From: Annona cherimola
Taxonomy: Eukaryota > Streptophyta > Magnoliopsida > Magnoliales > Annonaceae
Reading direction: 5' to 3'
DNA: 64,000 nucleotides
NCBI GenBank assembly: GCA_030490835.1
Contig: CM059977.1
Span: 19,697,335-19,761,334, forward strand
The notes below the pieces were generated by a model, which was not told where the DNA came from, ran no database searches, and saw nothing but the letters and a program-made list of their open reading frames with translations. The translations under genes were made by a program, and so were the position numbers. Positions 57,438 to 64,000 of this stretch are shown in pieces (position 1 is the first letter of the stretch; each line of letters begins with the position of its first letter).

Positions 57438-58940
57438 TTAACTCGGACTACAGTAACTGGAGCAACGCAGTAGCAATATCTGACACTGCTGAAACATCCC
57501 CAATAGAAACAGACTGTAAACAGTAATTGCATAGAAATATGAGTTGCAAATTTCTAGATGAACGGTCTGGATCATCAACTTATTGTGGGGGCGTGCAGAA
57601 TGAGAAGCTATGCATGCAAGGCAGTAGTGTGGGTGTGCGCGCGCGCCTTTTTTTTTTTTTTTAAAATGGAAATGCAAGCGGGTAGTTGGGTGGTCGAAAT
57701 GTAGATCCTTCAAATAACACCGAGAAAGCCTCTGCCTGGCCACTGCGCTTATAAGACGTTATTTATAATCAAAGTCATACCCCATTATTTTAAGAGTACT
57801 TTGCTGTCCAGAAATTAACATTAGCCCTTGAAAATTTGACAGAACACCAGCTGATTGATTTTCTTCGTCTGAAGAAAGCTTGACTCGTTACTTACCTCAA
57901 TTAAATTGGCTCCTTGATTTTGACGATTTTCAACTTTTGGATGGAAAAATCGACAATCAGATAGCTTTCTTTTTCTTTCCTTTTTTTTTTTTCCCTTAAA
58001 AAAAGCAAAATTATGGGTTCTTCATCGTATGGTTCCATCTACAGCGAAGGTAGCATGTTATTTTTTCTTTTTTAAGAAGTGAAAATAATTTTATTCATAT
58101 AATAGCAAAAAATATTATTTAAAATAATGTTTTCCTATGGGAAAATTTTAATTTATTGGTCAGTTAAAAAGATAAAATCGTATTTATCGAAGATAATATC
58201 ACTTTTATTAAGAAATGTAATTAGAGACAAAAGAGAAAATAAAAATAAAAATAAAGAAAATACTGCATAAAAAATAAATATAAATGTAAATACACGTTTA
58301 TGATAAAAATATATGACAAGAGCTTGAATGAATATAGATATGTATTTATCATCCTTCAAAATTATCAAAATCAACACACACCATATTAAATCTTTATTTG
58401 AAAATGTTTATTTATTAAAGCATTATGTTTCTTTCACATAAAAAATCATAAAAATTCAACATCACTAATTGATTACTTTTTTAAATAACAAATCCAACAA
58501 TTTTTTAAAAAATACTATATTCATGTTAATAGAAAATGAATTGAAAAAGAATTTTTTTTTTTGCTTTTTGTTTGACAACGTGGAAAACTGTAATCGCTTT
58601 AGCGGTAGAGAAATATATTATACCCCACTTTTCAGATAATAGTAAGTATCTGGTGTCTGTCCAAACCACTCTTTTCATTTAAAAAGGGTGGAAAAAGTGG
58701 AGAAGAGGCTGCCAATAGCTCATTCATTCAAATACGCAGTATCCTTGCATAGAGCCGCAGCTATACAATAAGGGAAATTTTAGTAGGAGAGATGAATTTT
58801 CTTCATCTCTAGTAACATCATTTGTTATGCCCCCATGGAACCATAGTCCCTAGCTAGGTGTTTTGTGTAGTTAAGGAGCCTCTCGCCGTTCTTTACCTTT
58901 CCAGCTACCTATAATGTGGATTGACAGTTCTAAATTAGCT
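57438..58940. other. intergenic DNA, no gene seen
   Basis: Contains a short GC alternation (GTGTGCGCGCGCG) at about 57632-57645 and poly-T tracts at 57648 and 57979. No gene or RNA was recognised. Confidence 0.45.
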
Positions 58941-58946
58941 CAAAGG

Positions 58947-59222
58947 TTCAATAACCTCTACTTAAAAAATGTATATATATTCGAGGCAGGTGTCCCCTCT
59001 CAGAAGCATCAGAGGTTAGCGACCTTTACAAATTAAAATATCAGAAGTAGATGTCCCCACTGAAAAACGCTAGAGGTCAGTAACCTCTGCATCTAAAAAT
59101 GCTTGAGGTAAGTGTCCTCTGCTCAAAAACACTAGAGGTCGGTAACCTCTACATACAAAAATATCCGAGAAAGGTGTCCTTGCTCAAAAATATAAGGAGT
59201 CAGTAGCCTTCTAAGCCTCAAG
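58947..59222 (+). repeat. minisatellite: about four units of some 62 bp
   Basis: Four to five diverged units, each with a GAGG(C/T)A(A/G)GTGTCC-like block, then CTCAGAAGC or CTCAAAAAC, then the near-palindrome AGAGGTCAGTAACCTCT, then AAAAATAT. Two middle units (about 59040-59160) are the most alike. No relation to neighbouring transposons was seen. Confidence 0.7.
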
Positions 59223-59727
59223 TACGGGGGATGAGCATCCTCTGCCTTCCCACTATCCAGCCTCATGCCATTCAAGCTGTTATCCAGCACTACTGCATTT
59301 ACCTAGCTGTAGCTCATGTGTTGCGCACTTATTATTATTATTATTATTCTTTTTTTCCTATTTGGTATTTCATTTTCAGCGTTGTAGTGAAACAATTAAT
59401 ATATGAAACTCTCTTAATGAAGGATTTTCTCTCTGAAGATGTACAATGGTAATACTGCACAAATATGTACTTCTAGAGTAGCCTTAGAATTATTAATAAA
59501 AATTTGAAATTCTCTGTTCAATTATCTTTTTGTATACTTATTTAGTATATGATGATTTCAAGCACTAAAAAAACTGATTTCACGTATGGAGAATTTTCTA
59601 GTTTTTTCAAAGGGATCAAGAAAATCGCTTTCTTCAAAAGCTATTTCCCTATGGGTAGGATTTATCATTTGGATTGGACTTGTGCATGACAAATAAAAGA
59701 AATAAAATTTTTTCCTTAATATTCATA

Positions 59728-60125
59728 AGCAGGTTTGGATACCACAAAAATTTTTCACTCTCCACGACTATCATGTTTTTTTAATTATTTTTTCATATAT
59801 TTTGGAAGTAATTAAACAAGATTTAAAAATATTATAAATTACAGAGAATTTAGTCTCAGAATGGCGTAACAGAATCCATGCAGCCGACCCCACCTAGGTG
59901 GGAAATGACTTATGATGATGATGATGATGATGATTTTTTCATATCTTTTTATACAACTATCTTATGTTTCCATTATTTATATACAACTACTTATACAACT
60001 ACTTATATAACTAACCTATCTATTTTAACTTTAATTTTTTATTTTTTATTATTATGCTAATCATATTACATTATTTTCTCTCAATTGAAAGACTTTCATC
60101 AAAATTTTTTATCACTTCTTAAATG
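59728..60125 (-). repeat. Tourist-like MITE split by a SINE
   Basis: Family sequence in minus orientation at 59728-59798 and 59945-60125, starting near GGTTTGGATACCAC and ending TCACTTCTTAAATGCAC. Interrupted by the element at 59799-59932. Confidence 0.6.
59799..59932 (+). mobile_element. SINE (Au-like 3' end) with target duplication
   Basis: Flanked by a 12-bp duplication, ATTTTTTCATAT (59787-59798 and 59933-59944). The 3' part (GAATCCATGCAGCCGACCCC, then ACCTAGGTGGG) matches what I know of plant Au-type SINE tails, and it ends in a (GAT)n run. At 134 bp it is shorter than a full element, and no Pol III box is clear, so it is probably 5'-truncated. Confidence 0.7.
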
Positions 60126-60624
60126 CACTTATGTAATATTACATAGTTTAACTATATTTTTTATCCCAAAAATATAAATGACCATTAACCTTCTCTAATT
60201 AGAATATGCATGAATTTTTATTTATTACTACATAATTGAATTTATTTTCTAATAAAATTTGCGCATCAAAAATTTATTACAAGAATAATTCTAACTAGAG
60301 GTGCAAGTTGAGTAGAATAGGTCGTATTTAGGATCGACCTAACTCTTATCCTATTTTTAAAAATTCATGCCTTGCTCTATTTTAGGTTTGTTCTGTTCAA
60401 AGCTACCTTATCCTTTTTCTAAGATCAAGTTGGTTTCGATTTCAGTTTCGAATTGATTCATTAAAATAATTTTATATTATATTTTAAAACTACAATTGCA
60501 TTATAAATCTTACTTAAAACTTATAATCAATATGATAATATCATAATACTAAATATATTTATTAAATATAATAAATACTAGATAAATTAAATAAGTTTCT
60601 ATATATTTAAAAGATATATTTTAA

Positions 60625-61075
60625 TTAAATCTCATATATACCCATGATTTTTTAAAAATTTCATATATACGCACACATTTGCCTAAAATTTCACTTATAC
60701 TTACGCTATTAAGGATCTGTTAAAGAGGTGATTAGCATCCCTATAAAATGACTAAAGTGCGTATCCCTAATTATGAATTATGATTTTATTGCTAAAAATT
60801 TATATTCAAATGAATTTTTAGCACTTTTACAGCTATAAAATTACATATTATTTAAATGCAAATTTTTTGTTTTGAGCAAATTAATCTTAAATTATATTAG
60901 AGTTTAAGCATATTTGTTATTTTACAGGGCTAGTAATGACTCTTTCAATAGATTCTTAATGGCAAGAGTATGAGCAGAATTTTAGGCAAAATACATAGGT
61001 ATATGCGAAATTTTTAAAAATTCATGGGTATAACTAAAATTATGAATAAAATTTGTAGGTATATATGAGATTTTC
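60625..61075. mobile_element. foldback MITE nested in the hAT-like element
   Basis: Inverted ends: AATCTCATATATACCCATG at the left and GGTATATATGAGATTTT at the right, with a second inverted block (AAATTTCATATATACGCAC against GTATATGCGAAATTTTT). Target duplication unclear. Non-coding. Confidence 0.6.
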
Positions 61076-61181
61076 TCAGTATTTTATATCTTTAAATACA
61101 ATACATTTCATAAAAGATAAGTTATATATATAATTGGGATTGATTCCGTGTATTCGGACTTTACAACCTATTTTAATCTAA

Positions 61182-61463
61182 GGGTTTGTTTGGGAATAGA
61201 TAAAACTTTTGATGAAAAGTTGCTGAGAGTAAAAATTGTCAAATGATGTGATATGACAGGGGTAATGATGATGAATAAATAGGATAAAGTTGAAATAGAT
61301 AGGTTAGTTGTGTTGGTAGTTGTGTAGAAATGATTGAAAAGTAAGGTAGTTGTATAGAAAAATGTAAAGAAATTATTAAAAAATAGGATTGTGGTGGAAA
61401 GTGAAAAGTTTTAGATTGGAAAGTTTTAACTTAGACAACTTCTCCTTATTACCAAACACACCC
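61182..61463 (+). mobile_element. Tourist-like MITE with TAA duplication (282 bp)
   Basis: The best full copy of the family: it starts GGGTTTGTTTGGGAATAG and ends TTACCAAACACACCC, with TAA on both sides (61179-61181 and 61464-61466). Terminal sequence and the 3-bp duplication point to PIF/Harbinger. It serves as the reference for the other copies. Confidence 0.85.
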
Positions 61464-61609
61464 TAAGTGAATGGAGTGTTTTTTTTTTTTTTTTTTTTTA
61501 TTTGGAAATTATCCTATCCTACGAATGGAAAAACAGAAGCTTACTTAACCTATTTTAAGATATCACATGGGTCAACTCTCGGAAACCCTACCAGAGTTGC
61601 ACCACTAGT

Positions 61610-62173
61610 TTGGAGTGGACATTTAATACCCCTCTTCCTGGCCAATGTTAATTAATTTTTTTTTGATTGCCAATCGATAGTAACCTCAAGAAGCTTGTGG
61701 AACTCATGCCACCCAACGTCACCTCTATTCAACAAATCGTCACCTAATCTCTGTATATGGGAGAGAGAATCACTTCTCTTGCTTTGGATCAAAGCATCTT
61801 CTTCATACACCTACGTTGCCCTTTCTGCACAACCTCACTGAAAGCACTCTTCCACCCACAAACCCTGTTTCTCCCCTGCTTTGCACCCCCACATCCTCCG
61901 AGAAGACCTTTTTTCTTTAACCCAAAAAAAAAAAAAAAAAAACATGAAATATGGTGATTCCATATGCCTAATCATGCATCAAAAGACACCCAAAACTTGA
62001 AGAATCAGCACGGAAACTCACGAGTCAAGATTCGATCCACAGGTACAATCTCCTCCCACCCATATACATGTAGAATTCACCAACTGATCATGATGCGATT
62101 CTATGGCTTGATTTCTTCCAAATCCTTGGTTCCATGATCATTGATTAGTCTTAAGCAAGTCTCACGCTCGGGC
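61610..62173 (+). promoter_or_regulatory. ATL gene upstream region and leader
   Basis: A weak TATA-like CTGTATATGG is at about 61751. The leader has a poly(A) run of about 20 at 61922-61941 and several short upstream ATGs, including one at 62141 in frame with the main protein. These could lower translation; that is an inference. Confidence 0.4.
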
Positions 62174-63286
62174 ATGGCTTCCCCCATTGATAGCCAAGAA
62201 CCATGGCTACCTTACGAAGATAGCAAGGATTGCTCCCTAGGCTTCTGCACTCCATACTGCCTCCAATGGTGCTACATTGTCTTCCCTCCTCCCCCTCCGC
62301 TCAAATCCCTCGGCGACGAGTCCCACACCACCCTTTCCCCTCTCGTCATCGCCATCATCGCCATCCTAGCAAGCGTCTTCGTCGTCGCAGTCTACTTCGC
62401 AGTTGTTTCTAGGTACTGTGGAGGCTTCCATTCTCTGAGGAGGCAATCGCGCAGCAGCAGCCCCAATGAAGATTTCGATGAGGTGGGCGGCCCTCCTCCA
62501 CCCCACGAGGCCTGGCACATCGCCACCGTTGGATTGGACGAGGCCGTCATCAAGTCCATCGCCGTTTGTAGATATAGGCAGGGAGACGGGCTTGTCGACG
62601 GCACCGATTGCTCGGTGTGCCTCAACGAGTTTCGAGAAGACGAGCGGCTAAGGCTTTTGCCCAAGTGCAGCCATGCCTTCCACCTCCACTGCATCGACAC
62701 ATGGCTGAAATCCCACTCCAGTTGCCCGCTTTGCCGCGCAAGCATCGTCGCCACTAGCCCTTCCACGCCCCATTTGCCGGCTCCGGCGACGGAGGGTCTT
62801 CCCAACAACAGTCCTTCAACTGAAAGGCAGAGCCACGACATCGTTTTAGCTGTTGAGGACTTGGAAAGGAACAGAGAAGAGATGAACTTGTCTGGTGATG
62901 CTGTCTCCAAAGCCCCACTTCGAGCTTTCAGCGATCTAGGCCGGTTGGAAGATAGGCATCATGAGATAGCTGGGCTTGGAGAAAAGGAGAGACGTGCAAT
63001 GAAAAGATCCTTTTCGATGGACTCCGTGAGTCAGTCCAGCGTTTCCATCGCCGAGTTGCTGGCTAGAAGCTCGTCCGAAAACGGTTTTGAAGAAAAGGGT
63101 CTGCGAATTCCAGCCTATTTCCAGCAGTTGAAGAGGTTTCGCAGCGAGCGAATCAAGTCCACTGACAGAAGAGGAGGGGTTCTGCACACTGTAACGAGTC
63201 CAATTTCAATGCAGAGATCCTCTTCCAGTGGAAGGCTTTTGTTCAGCAGATACGGGAGAGGAAGAAATGGAATCCTGCCACTCTGA
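62174..63286 (+). CDS. ATL-family RING-H2 E3 ubiquitin ligase (370 aa)
   Basis: Membrane-bound ubiquitin ligase of the plant ATL group; it would transfer ubiquitin from an E2 to unknown targets. From the ATG at 62174 (MASPIDSQ): a Cys/Pro-rich N-terminus, one transmembrane segment at about 55-79 (LVIAIIAILASVFVVAVYFA), the GLD motif at 120-122 and a RING-H2 domain at 146-187 (C146, C149, C165, H167, H170, C173, C184, C187). The Trp after the fourth ligand pair is present (DTWL). A Ser-rich C-terminal tail follows. An in-frame ATG 11 codons upstream (62141) is less likely as start. Intronless, as usual for ATL genes. The RING is close to the ATL51/52 type. Confidence 0.9.
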   Translation: MASPIDSQEPWLPYEDSKDCSLGFCTPYCLQWCYIVFPPPPPLKSLGDESHTTLSPLVIAIIAILASVFVVAVYFAVVSRYCGGFHSLRRQSRSSSPNEDFDEVGGPPPPHEAWHIATVGLDEAVIKSIAVCRYRQGDGLVDGTDCSVCLNEFREDERLRLLPKCSHAFHLHCIDTWLKSHSSCPLCRASIVATSPSTPHLPAPATEGLPNNSPSTERQSHDIVLAVEDLERNREEMNLSGDAVSKAPLRAFSDLGRLEDRHHEIAGLGEKERRAMKRSFSMDSVSQSSVSIAELLARSSSENGFEEKGLRIPAYFQQLKRFRSERIKSTDRRGGVLHTVTSPISMQRSSSSGRLLFSRYGRGRNGILPL

Positions 63287-64000
63287 ACTTGTATAGAAAT
63301 AACTAGCCATTCTGCACTGAAATTGAAATGGAATGAAGAAGACGTTGCAAGTATGAAGGGATTGGGATTCTCTTGAACAGACCCAGGTGAGAGCTTTACC
63401 ATGTTTGCCTATCTGAATTTTTGGTCTCTCGATCTTTGTAGAATTTTCTGACTTGCGTGGAATTTGAATTCTGTCTTCACTTTCATTTTCTCTGTTTTCT
63501 CATCCATTTGCGTTCTTTTAATTTGAATTTGCCTCTTCTTTTGGAATTTTGTAATTTTAAGCCCTTTAACATTGATTTTGCAGAAAGCCCCACCAATATA
63601 GTTTTTTAAGTCTTTTCACCCAGCTAGGCAGGCATGATCGAAGTTCTACACTGGTATCTTCAAATTATGCCTCAACTTCTATTAAAAATCTTAAGAATTG
63701 TTCACGAGAAAAGCGTTTTCGCAAAGAAAGTGCATAAGTGGGATTTTTTTTTTTTGTTTTTACAAAATCAATATGTATGGGTAAAAATTGAAAAATCATA
63801 AAAAAGGAGGTAAATGCGAATATTATTTTTTCCTTTTTTAAAAAAGAATATGTGTACTTGTGATAATGAAATATTTTTTAGAATATTAATTTGTATTCTT
63901 CACGCGATGATCTGATGAAATCTAATGTATGTCATAGTGCCTTCTTTTGTATTCTCTCTTAATTATATTAGGTAATTGCTAGCTTGGTGGACCGTCAAAT
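63287..64000 (+). other. ATL 3' flank, no further gene seen
   Basis: 3' untranslated and intergenic DNA, T-rich, with a poly-T tract at about 63747-63757. No strong AATAAA close to the stop was seen, and nothing else was recognised to the end of the window. Confidence 0.45.

Larger units (their letters stand above)
60299..61603. mobile_element. hAT-like element enlarged by two nested MITEs
   Basis: Ends AGGTGCAAGTTGAG and CCAGAGTTGCACC are inverted and flanked by ACTAG on both sides (60294-60298 and 61604-61608), possibly part of an 8-bp duplication. The unit resembles 14632-15890 once the foldback MITE at about 60625-61075 and the Tourist-like MITE at 61182-61463 are removed. Confidence 0.6.

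Overview
The window is plant nuclear DNA: AT-rich, full of MITEs and LTR fragments, with spliced genes and TATA-box promoters. The dominant genes are small secreted lectins of the monocot mannose-binding (GNA) type, so a monocot is the best guess. The species cannot be named from sequence alone.

Layout. 1-12 kb holds no convincing gene. It contains a complete 912-bp hAT-type element, several Tourist-like MITEs and three copies of a Mutator-type MITE, each flanked by a perfect 9-bp target duplication. 12-45 kb is a tandem array of GNA-type lectin units, all on the + strand. Five copies are intact (16313, 19034, 29969, 41791, 44364). One is a pseudogene with a single stop codon (12404). One is a heavily damaged pseudogene (about 38507). 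One survives only as a promoter (about 23690-23900). Flanking DNA was duplicated with the genes, so the array grew by segmental duplication. The damaged pseudogene carries a complete 5467-bp Ty3/gypsy chromovirus (32926-38392, minus strand) in its 5' leader, with identical 5-bp target duplications and LTRs differing at only 3 of 407 positions.

47.4-52.4 kb is a four-exon gene for a plastid-type protein with two RRM domains (about 274 aa, like Arabidopsis At2g35410). Its third intron is 2.9 kb and contains an LTR remnant. 52.7-61.7 kb is a repeat graveyard with clear nested insertions: a SINE inside a MITE, an 8-bp-TSD element inside another MITE, and two MITEs inside an hAT-like element. It also has a minisatellite and a possible receptor-kinase fragment. 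62.2-63.3 kb is an intronless ATL-type RING-H2 ubiquitin ligase gene.

Function. The lectins have a signal peptide, two intact mannose-binding motifs (I and III) and a consistently degenerate motif II. Upstream of most copies there is a shared block: a W-box core (AGTCAA), an ACGTCC motif and a TATA box. This fits WRKY-controlled, defence-type expression, which is an inference. I found no bacterial-style system, CRISPR array or convincing tRNA gene. The most unusual observations are the chromovirus caught inside a lectin leader, the internal inversion in that same pseudogene, a long hairpin downstream of the first lectin pseudogene, and the Mutator MITEs with doubled palindromes in each end.
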